Source: Rutidosis leptorrhynchoides (taxonomy: Eukaryota > Streptophyta > Magnoliopsida > Asterales > Asteraceae). Taken from it: 64,000 nt of DNA. The stretch lies in NCBI RefSeq assembly GCF_046630445.1, contig NC_092338.1:7582501-7646500 (forward strand), read 5' to 3'. Positions 49,149 through 61,759 of this stretch are shown piece after piece (position 1 is the stretch's first letter; the number at the start of each line of letters is the position of its first letter). The notes below the pieces were generated by a model that saw only the letters and a list, made by a program, of their open reading frames with translations, was not told where the DNA came from and made no database searches. The position numbers and the translations under genes were made by a program.

Positions 49149-49334
49149 TTGGACCGAAAAGTGATCAAGTTGCGCAAGAAACAGAAGCTAATAATGCTTG
49201 TGGAATGGAAGCATAGTTTAGGCACCAACCTGACATGGGAGACCGAGGAGTTGATGACCTCTAGATACCATCAGTTGTTTAACCTTGACCAGATTCCGAA
49301 GACGGAATCTCCTTTAAGGGGGGTAGATTTGTAA
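49149..49334 (+). pseudogene. Element B chromodomain-like C-terminus
   Basis: The frame contains VEWKHSLGTNLTWETEELMT followed by YHQLF, the layout of the integrase-linked chromodomain of Ty3/gypsy chromoviruses. It ends in the polypurine tract. The preceding RNase H and integrase were deleted. Confidence 0.7.
49312..49329 (+). other. Element B polypurine tract
   Basis: TTTAAGGGGGGTAGATT lies directly before the 3' LTR start at 49330 and would prime plus-strand DNA synthesis. Confidence 0.85.
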
Positions 49335-51307
49335 CAACCTCACTTTGGGCCTAGTAGGTAATGACCCATTTACCCTTCTGTGTTATTAAAGTGATTTTAA
49401 TAATTATGTGTTTTATAATTATTGTGTATGGGATAATGTGCGTTTTGTGACAAAGGTCACTGAACATATTTCTTTTTTTTTTGAGTTGGACTTAAAATGA
49501 ATAAGTTATTAAAGATTTTGGGTTTCAGATAACTGGTAAATACCCGTGTGTTAGACGGAAGAGCTTACCTTGGTGTGAAGAAACCTAAAATTAAATATAT
49601 ACTCTGTACGTTTCATTCTTACCACTTTTAGAAACTAACATAAACCCTAAACACTCATTTTCTCTTTAAATCTTCAAATTAAAAAGTGTAAACCAAAGAT
49701 TGTGAATTCGTGAATCAGATTGTAGTGATTTCAAGCATCAAAACAAGGTAAAAATCTCAGTTTTTGGTGAATTCAAATGGGTTTTATGTGGGTTTTGAAA
49801 AATTTAACTTTTATGCTTGATTCTTGCTTTGAATGTATTTGTTATGCTTGTTTGAGGTTATAAATAGATTATATATGTGTTATATAGTGTTCTTGGGTCA
49901 TTGGATTGATCAAAACTTGCAGAAATCGAGTTTTGGGGTCAAAAAACGCGAAAACAGCGTGCTGGTGGTGTTCTTCAGCACCCACACGAGTGACAGCTCA
50001 GCCACGCAGTTGAGCACACTTTTGAGGGCTTAACCACGCGGTTGAGGACTCAACCGTACGAGTGAGACCTCACCCACGCGAGTGAGCAGTGGCCAGTTTT
50101 TGGTAAAATTAAAAAGGCTGTAGCTTTCAAACCGTAACTCCGTTTTCGCGAATAAACTATCGTTAGAATCGTTTGAGGTGTAGTTTCTAATGATAGGGTT
50201 TTAAAACACTAAATCAAACTTTAGGTTGGGGGTAAAAAGCTCGAGATGCATTTATGCTGTTGTACTTGCTCAACCGTGCGTCTGAGACACTTACTCGTGC
50301 GAGTGAAGTGTCCATTTGCACGAGTGAGACACTTAACCGTGTGAGTAGGTTTTATAATCACTATTATTAAGTGATAGATTAGTCGTGCGAGTGAGGATAC
50401 TCACCTGTGTGAGTGAGCATAGTCAGTCGCACGAGTGAGACCTCATCCGTGCGAGTGATAGTGTTTGTATGTTTGGGTCAAGTGCAATTTTGACCCATTT
50501 ACTATATTGCTGTGATATTAATGCTAATGAGTAATTTGATTGAAAAGTGTACTAACTAGAGAACTGATATTCTCAGGTGATAAGCGGAACGGTGAAGGCT
50601 CTGTGATATAAGACAACTGAGTACTTGTGCTTTCAGGTGAGTGGGACTATCTTTATGGATGTGATTATACAGTGACAAGTATAGTGATTTGTGCCATGCT
50701 TATGACTAGACCGTGTAGGAGTATTTGACCAGTGATGTGACTATATGTGATTATGTGCGCACCCAGTGCCAACGTCGATGGGTGTAATTCCGACGTAAAA
50801 GGTTGATTGTGTTTACCTTATTTGGGGTAATAGAATTGGCTCCAGGCGTTACTGATTAGTGGTATAGTATGAATGACGAGTGCGTCACGTCTGGAATACT
50901 ATACCAGTGATTCAGTAGTGTGGGCTATTGGTATATTCTAGCTTGATCAGTAATGGGTTGTCGGTCCTCTTATCTATGGCCTTTAGTGATCTAGTGACCA
51001 GTGCCTTTAAGCTGTGCTTGATGCTTGTAGCGATGTCCACCTAGATATTGCCATTCACTTAGCGTTATGCTAATTCCCCCACTGTGTTTTGCCTTGCAGG
51101 TATAGATTAGCAGCTTTTGGTGGATTTTGCAAGGCAAGTGAAGATGTTTGACATAGTGATTGACTCTGATGTTTTGTAATAAACAATATGGTCAAATAGT
51201 TTGTATTAATTAAGTAACACCGGTGATTTTGTGTAATACAACTTTATACGTGATTAATATATGTAGGTAACTTCGGCCGTGTATTAAAAAAAATCTGGAG
51301 TGTTAAA
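49330..51307 (+). repeat. Element B 3' LTR (1978 bp)
   Basis: It matches the 5' LTR with about 3% base differences over the first 200 bp by eye, lacks the A2 insertion, and has one fewer 88-bp unit. It ends GTGTTAAA before ATTAA. The end is not CA, so it has decayed. It is followed directly by copia C coding sequence. Confidence 0.92.
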
Positions 51308-51312
51308 ATTAA

Positions 51313-52181
51313 TCCCGTAACCGACAAAGACACATTTTTCAGTACAAGGGTTGAGTTTCTTTCTCTCCCCTTTGGGAATGTGAACGAAGACAGTACATCC
51401 AATTATTCGAGGTTTAAGAGTGAGATTTAATGGAGGTTTATAAAACTTGGCTAGGGTTTCAAGGGGATTTTTGAGTTCTAAAGCCCTAGTAGGGAGCCTA
51501 TTCACTAGGTAAGTGGTCGTGGCAAGGGCTTCGGGTCAAAAATACTTAGGATCATTTGATTCTATCATTAAAGCCCGGGTGATTTCTAAAAGAATCCGAT
51601 TTTTTCCTTTCGGAAACACCGTTTTGTTGAGGAGTATCGGGACACGTTGTTTGGTGAATAATAACTGTTGTTTCACAAAAAACTTCATTTGAGTGTTAAC
51701 ATATTCTCCACCAACATCGGATCTAAGAATTTGTATTTTACTTTTGATTTGTGTTTCAATCATAGCATAAAAGTTTGTGAATTTATCAAACACCTCAGAT
51801 TTATTGGTTAAAAAATATGTCCATGTCATACGTGTACAGTCATGAATAAACAATACGAAATATCGAAGATTATGTCCCCCATTAACCCTTGCGGGTCCCC
51901 ATACATCAGAGTGAATAAGAGCAAAAGGACGTTCAGATTGTGAATTACTAGTCTTAAAAGAACTTTAATGGTTTTTTGCCAAAATACATGTTTCACAATC
52001 AATAGCTTTATTTAAGGAAAACAAACTTGGAAATAAAATTTTTAAATAACTAGCGGATGGATGACCAAGTCGTCTATGCCACAATCATGCTTGTCTATTT
52101 GGGGTCCCGTGAGCTAGCATAATTGTACCATCTTGAGTGACCTCATCCACATAGTATAACCCATCCCGTTCAGTACCACGA
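51313..52181 (-). pseudogene. Copia element C: integrase and GAG-pre-integrase region, broken
   Basis: Read on the minus strand from 52181 down. There is a GAG-pre-integrase segment with LWHRRLGHPS and CETCILAKNH, then the integrase core with HSDVWGP, FIHDCTRMTW and SDVGGEYVN, then a C-terminal segment with GCTVFVHIP and KCVFVGY. In-frame stops lie just before LWHRRLGHPS and after KNH, and a frameshift separates 51536 from 51505. Element B interrupts it at 51313. Element D cuts off the upstream part at 52182, so gag lies beyond the window. Confidence 0.9.
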
Positions 52182-54752
52182 TATCACACCCCCAGTAAGG
52201 GCCTGGGCGAAATGTGACTTAATATCAAAATATACCAACATATTATAATAACGAGAACAATACTAAATGAGAAAATTAACTTTAATGAGTACGCAGCGGA
52301 AAATGAAATGTCGTTACAACGAAATAAAGTAAATGTTTAAATGCAATAGTAAAATATGCGATAATCTATCCTATGTCCAAGTAGCATCACATAAGGAGTA
52401 GATAAGTAAGCTTGAATCAAACAGCACCTGAGACAAAACATGCTAAAGTGTCAACCAAAAAGGTTGAGTGAAGTTCATAAGTTTAACAAAAGTTTGACCG
52501 TTGTTTTAGACCACAAGATTTAGTCTGTAAAGTTGATCTCCCACAGGATCTAAAGTTATGCCAAAGCATGATATTTAGACTAAACGTTTAAGTTTGCCCC
52601 ATGACAAGTTGTGTCTGTTCTTGTCGGTTTTAATTTTATTATCAAGTAATACCAAGACTGAGTCAAATGTATCGGGGACGTTACTCCCGATAGGCCTACC
52701 CCCAATAATTATGCATGCCGCAGCACTTAAAAATATCACTGTAGGGACTTAGTCGGACATAGCCAGGTATAGCATAGTTTAACAGTTTGGTACTAGTATC
52801 TAAAGTGTAAAAAGTAAAAATAGCATGTGTCTCACCCCAAGTAAAGTAAGTAAGTTTGCTAGCAGTAAAGAGGGGCTATGAATTCACCTTAGTAAGTAGA
52901 GAGAGAGTTATTCCTCGGAATAGAGAGTTGAACGAGTGAGCAGGAAAGTTAACCTATGACATTTAAGAGTAGCTAAGTGTTTTGCCCAAGTTTGAGTTTA
53001 AGTACATGTTTATGTATAGTTTGTTTCACTAAGTTCCTATACCTAGTAAGTTTCTATACTTAGAAAGTTTCTAGTTAAAGAGTGTTTTCCATTTTAGGAT
53101 ACTTGTCGTATTAGTTCAGCTTCCAATCACCCCTTTCCCTTCGAATGGCCATTTGAGATCTAGGGGCTTGAGCCATAGGACCCTTTAAATTGGAAGTCCA
53201 AACCCTCTGCCTAGAGTCTCGTAGAACCATTCGTCAAGAAAGTTCGAAGATCTATACATCTCTAATACATATCCCAAAACGTTCTTAAGTGTTATAATAT
53301 AAGTAGTAGGCTATAGGTGCTAGTAATAGTAATAGTGTATACATGTTAATTAATAGTATAAGTAGTATTAGGGTTTCATTAATTAGAGTTAGTTATTTAA
53401 AGTAGTAATTAATTAACTAGGGTTTAGTAATTAATGTCCCAGGGTTTCATAAATTAGGGTTTAGTAAATTAGGGTTTTATTTAATGTAATAATGATTAGG
53501 TAATGATTAGGGTTTAATAATTAAAGTGGTATTAAATAATTAGGGTTAGGTTTAATGAATTAGGGTTTAATAATTTATTAGATTTTTAATAAAACTAGGG
53601 TTTTAATTAAAGTAGTATAAGTTAAATTAGGATTTAGGGTTTTAGTATGTATACATATATAATGTCGTGTATATGTATATATGTATATAAAAATTTATTT
53701 TTTACAAGTATATATGTATATGTGTCGATATATATGTATATGTACATATAGTTATTTTGTTTCCTTAATTAACCACTAACAAATCTTTTAATTGTATCTA
53801 GGGTTTTAGAGATCAAAGTTTCTTCCCTTTTTTTTTTATCCTAGTAGACATGTATATGTATATGTATAGATTTATCTTTTTTTTTTTTACATGTATAGAT
53901 CTAGGTTTGTTCTTATGTTTATGTGTTTATGATTTTATGTGAATATAGATTAAAACAAAGATCAAAGAATTAAGAAAATAAGTTAGGGTTTTATGTTATA
54001 CCTTTGAAGATTCGAAGATGACTAATGAAGAAAAGAAGAACTTGATGAAGATGAAAGATCAAAGCCTTGAATATCTTGAAGAACACCTTGAAGATTCTTG
54101 AAGATCACGAAGAACGCGAAGAACACTTGAAGATCACTTGGAAACCCTTGAGGATTTCGATGGTGGTGGTGGTGAATTTTCGGTTTTGGCCGAAAATTGA
54201 AGTGGGAGAGAGAGAGATTTGAGTGATTGATTTGTTTATGATTTGGTACATGGAATGGTTTAACTTAGGGGTCTATTTATAGGGAGGAATGGAGCATTCT
54301 AGAATTAGGTTTTAATAAGGAATTACTTTGGGAACAAGTAGGCTTGGAGAAGGGGTTATGGTGGTGATTTGGGCCAAAAATTTGGAGGGGTAGAAGGGTA
54401 ATTTTACCCTTCTAAATCGGCTAGGGTTTTATGAGCTAGGGTTTTAATTTTTTCACTTAAGTCCTTGTATTTTAATTTAGCTTAATAGCCCTTAATTATT
54501 CAAGTTTATTCATTTTAATTACACAAGTCTTTTTAGTTATTTATTTTCTCACAAAAGTTTATTAACTTATTATTTTTATTAACTTGTCAATTAATGTACA
54601 AAGTTAATTATCGTATTTTATAATTCTTAACGCTTAACCTTTATCGATTAAAGTTTATTTATTAAGTTTAATTATTTTATTGGGCATTTAATAAGGAAAA
54701 GTATTGAATGGAAAAATGAGAAATATAAAATGGAAAAATGAGATTCGTTATA
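52182..54752 (-). repeat. Element D 3' LTR (2571 bp)
   Basis: It lies between copia C and D's polypurine tract. Both outer ends read TAT rather than TG/CA (TATCACACC low, TTCGTTATA high), consistent with C-to-T decay of a TGT...ACA pair. It contains ACCTGAG (52426) and CAGCGGA (52294), the LTR words shared with other families. It also contains about ten telobox-like TAGGGTT words (53369-53805), short tandem 'gaagatca' repeats (54040-54140) and a hairpin TTTTCGG/CCGAAAA (about 54177-54196). Confidence 0.8.
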
Positions 54753-54768
54753 GTACCTCCCCGTTATT
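54753..54768 (-). other. Element D polypurine tract
   Basis: On the minus strand AATAACGGGGAGGTAC lies directly before the LTR, about 20 nt after the end of pol. Confidence 0.75.
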
Positions 54769-54789
54769 GAAAACTTTGTCCCGAAGTTT

Positions 54790-57700
54790 TTAGGTAGTTT
54801 CCTCGTTTGCATCAGCAGTTGAGAAGAGATGGGGATATTTCCGTTTCATGTGGTCTTTGCATTCCCAGGTATATTCGGGGCCTCTACGCGAATTCCACCG
54901 GACTGTAACAATAGGTATGTTGCTTTTACGCGTTTGTTTGACTTCTCCTTCCATGATTTCTATAGGTTCTTCAACGAAGTGCATTTGCTCATTAATGCGA
55001 ACATCATCTAGAGGAATAACGAGTGTGTCATCAGCAAGACACCGTTTAAGATTTGAGACATGAAACACATCATGTACTTGACTGAGTTCGGTTGGTAGTT
55101 CTAATCGATATGCCACAGGACCGACCCTTTCAGTGATTGTGAAAGGTCCTACATATCGTGGACTGAGTTTACTTCGCTTACCAAAGCGAACAACACCTTT
55201 CCAAGGGGATACTTTCAACATGACTTTATCTCCAACTTGGTATTTGATGTCTTTTCGTTTCTTATCGGCATAGCTCTTCTGTCGGCTACGGGCAGTTTCT
55301 AAACGTTGCTTAATCTGAACGATCTTTTCGGTAGTTTCGTGGATAATTTCAGGACCAGTTAAATGTATGTCCTCAAGTTCATCCCAACACAGAGGGGATC
55401 TACACTTTCGTCCATATAAAGCTTCAAAAGGTGCAGCTTTAATACTGGAGTGATAACTGTTATTGTAAGAAAATTTAACCAAAGATAGGTGTCTATCCCA
55501 ACCTTTGCCGAAATCGATTGCACAAGCACGTAGCATATCTTCCATGGTTTGAATAGTCCGTTCACTTTGACCATCAGTTTGAGGATGATAGGCTGTACTC
55601 ATGTCGAGTTGAGTTCCAAGAGCAGATTGTAAAGTTTTCTAGAATCTAGAAACAAATCGACTGTCGCGATCAGAAATAATCGAGATAGGAACACCATGAC
55701 GTGAGACGATTTCTTTAATAAAAAGATGTGCTAAACTCTCCATCTTGTCAGTTTCCTTAATCGGTATGAAATGTGCAGATTTAGTAAGACGATCAACTAC
55801 GACCCAAATAGTATCATTACCGTTCGCAGTCTTCGGTAACTTAGTAACAAAGTCCATAGTGATACATTCCCACTTCCATTGCGGAATATCGGGTTATGAC
55901 AATAGATCAGAAGGCTTTTGATGCTCGGCCTTGACCTTCAAACAAGTAAAACACTTACTAACATAAGTAGCAATGTCGGCTTTCATGTTAGGCCACCAGT
56001 AGAATTGCTTCACATCGTGATACATCTTACTGGAACCGGGATGAATAGAATATCTAGTTTTATGAGCTTCATCCAAGACTAGTTCACGGAGATTACCGAA
56101 ACGAGGAACCCAAATTCTGTTGCCAAAATACCGTGTACCATTAGCTTTCACTTGAAGTTGGTTCTCAAAACCAATGGGTCCTTCACCTTCGATAAGTGTC
56201 GGTTTAATGGATTCCAATTGAGCTTTATAGATTCGTGAGATAAGATTTGATTTGATTTTCAGGTTTAGAGCACGAACACGTTTAACATCGTCTTTCCGAC
56301 TAAGGGCATCGGCAACTACATTCGCCTTGCCAGGATGATACTTCAGCTCACAGTGATAATCGTTCAATAACTCGAGCCATCAGATTTGCCTCATGTTCAG
56401 CTGTTTTTGATCAAAGATGTTGCGAAGACTTTTATGATCAGTGTACACCGTAAAATGGGTACCATACAAATAATGTCTCCATATCTTTAATGAAAATACC
56501 ACGGCACCTAACTCAAGGTCATGTGTGATATATTTTTCTTCATGTTTCTTCAACTGCCTAGATGCGTAAGCGATAACCTTTTCTCGTTGCATTAAAACAC
56601 AACCAAAGCCTTGCTTCGAAGCATCGCAGTAAACAACAAAATCATCAGTACCTTCAGGTAAAGATAGAATCGGGGCTGTGGTCAATTTCTCCTTCAGAAT
56701 CTTGAAAACAGATTCCTGTTCTTCGGACCACTCAAATTTCTTTCCTTTTTGAGTTAGCTTTGTAAGAGGTTTAGCAATGAGAGAAAAATCTTTTATGAAC
56801 CTTCGATAGTAACCGGCAAGTCCCAAAAACTGGCGAATATGTTTCGCAGTCTTTGGTATCTCCCAGTTCCGAATAACAGCAATCTTAGCTGGATCGACAT
56901 GTATTCCTTCTCTATCAACAACATGTCCAAGGAATTGTACGGTTTTGAGCCAAAACTCGCACTTAAAAAATTTAGAATAGAGTTGTTCCTTTCTTAAGAG
57001 TTTAAGAATCATACGCAAATGTTGCTCATGTTCTTTCTCACTCTTGGAATAGATCAAGATATCGTCAATGAACACAATAACGAATTTATCGAGGTAAGGC
57101 TTGCAGACACGATTCATAAGATCCATGAATACAGCAGGAGCATTGGTCAAACCAAAAGGCATGACACAGAATTCATAATGTCTATATCGAGTACGAAAAG
57201 CAGTCTTAGGAATATCGGATTCCTTGACTTGGAGTTGGTGATAACCAGATCTCAAATCAATCTTTGAATAGAATCTTGACCCTTGAAGTTGGTCGAATAG
57301 ATCATCAATACGCGGCAATGGATAACGGTTCTTGATAGTAAGCTTGTTAAGTTCGCGATAATCTATACACATCCTTAACGTACCGTCTTTCTTCTTAACA
57401 AACAGAATAGGAGCTCCCCATGGGGACGAGCTAGGATTAATGAAACCTTTATCTAATAGTTCTTGGAGCTGGTTGGATAATTCCTTCATCTCGGAGGGTG
57501 CTAAACGATACAGCGCTTTAGCAATAGGAGCAGCACCAGGAGTTAAATCAATTTGAAATTCAACTTGCCGAGGAGGTGGAAGACCAGGAAGATCTTCGGG
57601 AAACACATCGGGAAAGTCTTTAACCACTGGTACATCTTCAATACTCTTCTCTTTTGATTCAATCATCTTAACGTGAGCTAGAATAGCTAGATAACCTTTC

Positions 57701-57963
57701 ATAAGGTATTTGCAAGTTTTAATACAGGAGATGATGTTGAGATTGGAACCACTCTTTTCACCTTGGATGATGAGAGTCTCTCCATTTCCCAATGGAACAT
57801 GAATAGTTTTATCGTAACACATGATGGCAGCATGTAATGGACGTAACCAATCCATTCCGACTACAACGTCAAAACTTCTGAGTTCGACCTGCAAAAGGTC
57901 TATCTTAAATTTCTTATCAGCTAAGATTAAGTTGCAGTTTTTATAGATTTTATTGACTTGCAT
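54790..57963 (-). pseudogene. Element D Ty3/gypsy pol, one frame with three stops
   Basis: Read from 57963 down. There is the protease C-terminal part ([10 protein letters not shown]), reverse transcriptase with FIDDILIYS, RNase H (YCDASKQG), integrase zinc region ([23 protein letters not shown]), integrase core ([24 protein letters not shown]) and a chromodomain-like tail ([14 protein letters not shown]). All four open pieces share one frame. In-frame stops occur near 56377, 55892 and 55638, each explainable by one transition. The catalytic motifs survive. Gag and the protease start are cut away by element E at 57966. It is clearly related to element A's pol and shows the tail that A lost. 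Confidence 0.93.
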
Positions 57964-57965
57964 GA

Positions 57966-59799
57966 TGATGTGGTAGCGTGGGGGTACGTGATAGTACTAT
58001 ATTTTACTACGAAATACGTTACAAATTACACAAGTTTTAATTATTTATTTACAAATGGGATATACCTAAACCTTGCTACAACACTAAAGGCAGTGTACCT
58101 AATCGTAGAGTAGTATAGTTTTTTAGTAAGTCCGGTTCGTTCCACAGGGAGCGGGCTTATTGCACACTATATTTTTAAACAACTATATTTGTACAAAATA
58201 TATATAATTATATATAATAATATATAAAAGGGGGTTTACCGTTTAATGGCCGGTTTGTCGATTTATATTTTAAGCGAAGCGTATAGTAAATGACGATATT
58301 TAAATAACAATATAAAATAAATAACAATAATTGAAATGACAATAAATAAAAGTACGAGGAAAAATGAAATAAAATATATTATGCTTATTTAAACTTCCGT
58401 AACCATGATGTTTGACGTTTTGATTTTAATTTATTGTCCTGGGCTAATTGTCCTTTGTCCTGGATGTATTTGAAACCTATCTAGTTTTTGTCCATAATAG
58501 TTCATCGGTCATAATTATAAACTGCTCGACAAATTTAACCTTATACCCGAAGTCAAATATTCCAACTAACTGGGAATTCGAACTGTAACAAGGTCTTAAT
58601 ACTTTGCTTAATGAATACACCAGGTTATCGACTGTGTGTAAACCAAGGTTTTAATACTTTGTTAACAATTACACCAATTACCCTTGAATGTAATCCACCC
58701 CTGTTTTAATGAGTCCATTGACTATTAATCCATCCCCGTGTCCGGTCAAATGAACAATAATTCGTACTTATAAATATCCCGCCCATCGTGTCCGATTAAG
58801 CGTATGTGGTTATATATAGATACTTCAAATCATAACCTTTATATTAAATTAACGAGGTATCGTTAATTTAATATAAAGCCCATTAATAGCCCATAGTCTA
58901 ATTTCCACAAGTGTCGTTCTTTTGTCCAAACCCCAATTATGGTACAAAACCCAATTACCCCGTCTTTAATATTTAGTCCAACATCATGATTAATTTGGCT
59001 CAAATAAGCATAATAATAACTTAAGTACGAGACATTAATTTAAAAAGGAGAACATAGCTTACATTGATTATTTATCGCGTAGTGTTACACGGACAGAGCT
59101 CCGACTTTAAAAACCCGTAAAAATAACTTTTACATAACCCAAACTAATCTAATATAACACTAATCTATACTATATATACATATATATATTTATTTATATT
59201 ATACTAGGGAGTATTATTATTATTATCTTTTTTAAACTCGGCAGAATTCGCGACCTTTTATAGGGATTCTGAAATTTCTGTGCTCCGCGAGTCGCGGCAC
59301 TTTGTGCCTGAGAACTCCGCGAGTCGCGGGGATATGGAATACAGCTCACACCCCTTTGGATCTTCTTTGCCGACGTTTTATATATATAAATATAAAATAT
59401 AAATAATTAATATAATTATTTATATATTATATTATATTCTTGTGCATAGTAGACTTGTAATTTTTAGTCCGTTGCGTCGGGCGTTGATAGTTGACTCATG
59501 TCCTGGTTCCGGATTTTCGAACGTCCTTGCGTACAATTTAATATCTTGTACTTTGCGTTTTGTAACTTGTACTCTTATCTTTTTTAGACGTTCTTCATCA
59601 ATAATTTGAACCACTTGGATTGTATCTTGTACATTTGAGCTTTTTGGTCATTTGCGTCTTCAAATCGTCATTTTCGCCTTTTGTCTTCGCACTTATTTAA
59701 TATAAACGATTACAACTTAAAATAGGACAATTACAACTAAATAATCTACATATTGGGAGGATATTGCTACTAAATATATGTTCATTTGGAGCACTATCA
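57966..59799 (-). repeat. Element E 3' LTR (1834 bp)
   Basis: The plus strand runs from TGATGTGG to GCACTATCA, with TGAT/ATCA ends. It contains two perfect palindromes CCGCGAGTCGCGG (59285-59297 and 59317-59329). It is AT-rich otherwise and has no gene. Confidence 0.88.
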
Positions 59800-59816
59800 A
59801 ATATCCCCACACTTGA
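59800..59816 (-). other. Element E polypurine tract
   Basis: The minus strand reads AAGTGTGGGGATATT next to the LTR start. The same 11-mer AAGTGTGGGGA recurs three times in the interior. Confidence 0.7.
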
Positions 59817-61759
59817 ACGTTGCTTGTCCTCAAGCAATACAGAACTTGAAATAAAAACATACATGAATTACTTTTTTATTCATCACACTTTGTACATTAG
59901 TGATTTTGATATGGTGGTATAAACAATGATAGTAACGATAGAACCATGGTTAAAGGTGGGTGTGTCATCCACAGTTGCCTCGGGTTTAGGTCAACGACAC
60001 TTGCAATCAAATAGCCGATTTACTTTCAGTTTCCAAAGCAGAGTGCACATTTGAAAGGCGGTTTACAGTCCCACATGACTATGAAAATGTAGATCCTTAA
60101 GGAAATTGGATCTTTATGAAAACATTTGATCTTTTGAAAATTCAATCTAGCTTTTACCCTAGATAAGTTTTCCGGAATAACCCTTCACCGGTGTTTGCAA
60201 AATATTTTTGTGGGTTTTGTGGGTTTCAGATTTGAAAATTTTAGCTCAAAACTTATGGTTTTGTGTCACCCACTTGCTAACCTTGTATTAGGAAAGCAAC
60301 ACGTCCAGTTTACTTGCTCCGTATATTACCTTTCGGTAAACTACCGTCCGGTTGTAAAGGAAAGCGTTGAACAAGCAACTGTTAAGGCAATGTCCCCTGA
60401 CATGCTTTTAATTATGGTCTATAACGTGTTGGACGCAATTACTATCCTTTGTAGGAGCAATAGTAAAGCTTACCCTTATAATTTTTCGGTCTGGCACAAG
60501 GTCCTGTCTTCGACCATGCTATGCAACCACCGTTCTTACGGTTGACACCCGATTTGGTTCAGGTGACCTAATGAATTCCAGGTGAATTCCTAGGATTTTA
60601 CGTTCAATGGTAATGAACGCATTGAAAATGGGTTTTCAGAAAACAAATCGGTTTATAATTTGATCAAAATATTTTCTCGTTCAAGCTCGAGTTTAGATAT
60701 CATTGAATTCCATGAGTTTGTAATTCTCAATCTTTAAGGTCAATCTCAAGGATTGAGTAATATCAGGCTTAAGAGCTGATTTTTAATCTTTAAGGAGATT
60801 ATCCTTTCTGGGGATCTGATTCATTAGTCTTATCAAGCTAATTTGCACGGTGCCCCCCATTGTACGAGATAAATCCTTCTCATGGTTAGGATAAATCTGA
60901 TCACCTGGCGACCCTGTTTTATTCTGAGGTCCGTGGATTTCCTGCTGATTTTAGTGTTGACTTTTCTAGATTTTTCGTCAACCTACAGCTGGTCTGAATG
61001 ACAACTTCTTGACCTAAATCAAGAAGCGCGTTTCTTTTTCGGAAGACTTTACTTCCTTTAAATGATGGAATTGATTCATCGTGTAGATCCATCTTTCATT
61101 ACAGTAAATCGGGTAAAACAGTTAATTTAGTCCAAAACAAAAGCACTTGCAATAAACTTTACAGAAACATGTGATAGATAGTTTTTAATTGAATAACTTG
61201 GTACATTCTCCCCACACTTAGTTTCTTTCTTTGCCTTTTTATTCTCCTTTATTCTATTTTAAATGAATTCAATCGTTTTAGGGTGTTTCTCAATTTATGT
61301 CCTTTCCGAGGTAACGATAATTTCGGTATTAACACCTAGTTTTCACCGTTCATAAATATATATAAACATGATTTTAAATTCATTTAGTTGAAAATTTTTC
61401 AAATTTTCATAAAATTTGGCAAATAAACCAAGTATAAACCCGAGAGAATTTATAACCCTTCCCCACACTTGAGATCATGCAATGCCCTCATTTGCATGAA
61501 ATCAGACTATAATTATAAATTCATGAGGGTGATTAGTGTAGAAAAGTGATTGAAAATACCCAGTTTGTAATTACAAAGCTCGTCGAATGATAGATGGCGC
61601 GCCTCATCGTTCATTCCTTCTTTTGTTATTTCACACATGTTTTTCTTCAAAAACGGTTGCTTTTCTGAACTGTTTGCTAATATTTGAAAATGTGTCTTTT
61701 ACCCTAATTGTGCATTTTTATTAACGAGTTATGCACTAACCCGAACCCCTAATTTAACG
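59817..61759 (-). other. Element E non-coding interior downstream of the gag-like ORF
   Basis: There is no recognisable pol or envelope sequence. Three further AAGTGTGGGGA words (minus strand) lie at 61209-61219, 61460-61470 and 61777-61787. A 116-codon plus-strand frame (60195-60545) is antisense to the element and has no recognisable domain. Confidence 0.5.

Larger units (their letters stand above)
32221..51307 (+). mobile_element. Element B: decayed Ty3/gypsy retrotransposon with nested insertions
   Basis: Its two LTRs (32221-41238 and 49330-51307) start TGTAACAACCTC. The TSD ATTAA lies at 32216-32220 and 51308-51312. It has an intact primer site, a polypurine tract and a broken gag-pol. 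It sits inside copia element C, whose pol reading resumes on the far side. Solo LTR A2 lies in its 5' LTR and solo LTR N just inside its primer site. RNase H and integrase are deleted. Confidence 0.9.

Noticed and set aside
53341..53805. An interstitial telomere array
   Set aside because: The TAGGGTT words are irregularly spaced and embedded in AT-rich LTR sequence, so they are teloboxes rather than telomere repeats.
60195..60545. A 116-codon plus-strand frame in element E
   Set aside because: It is antisense to the element and has no recognisable domain. I keep it only as a note in the interior entry.
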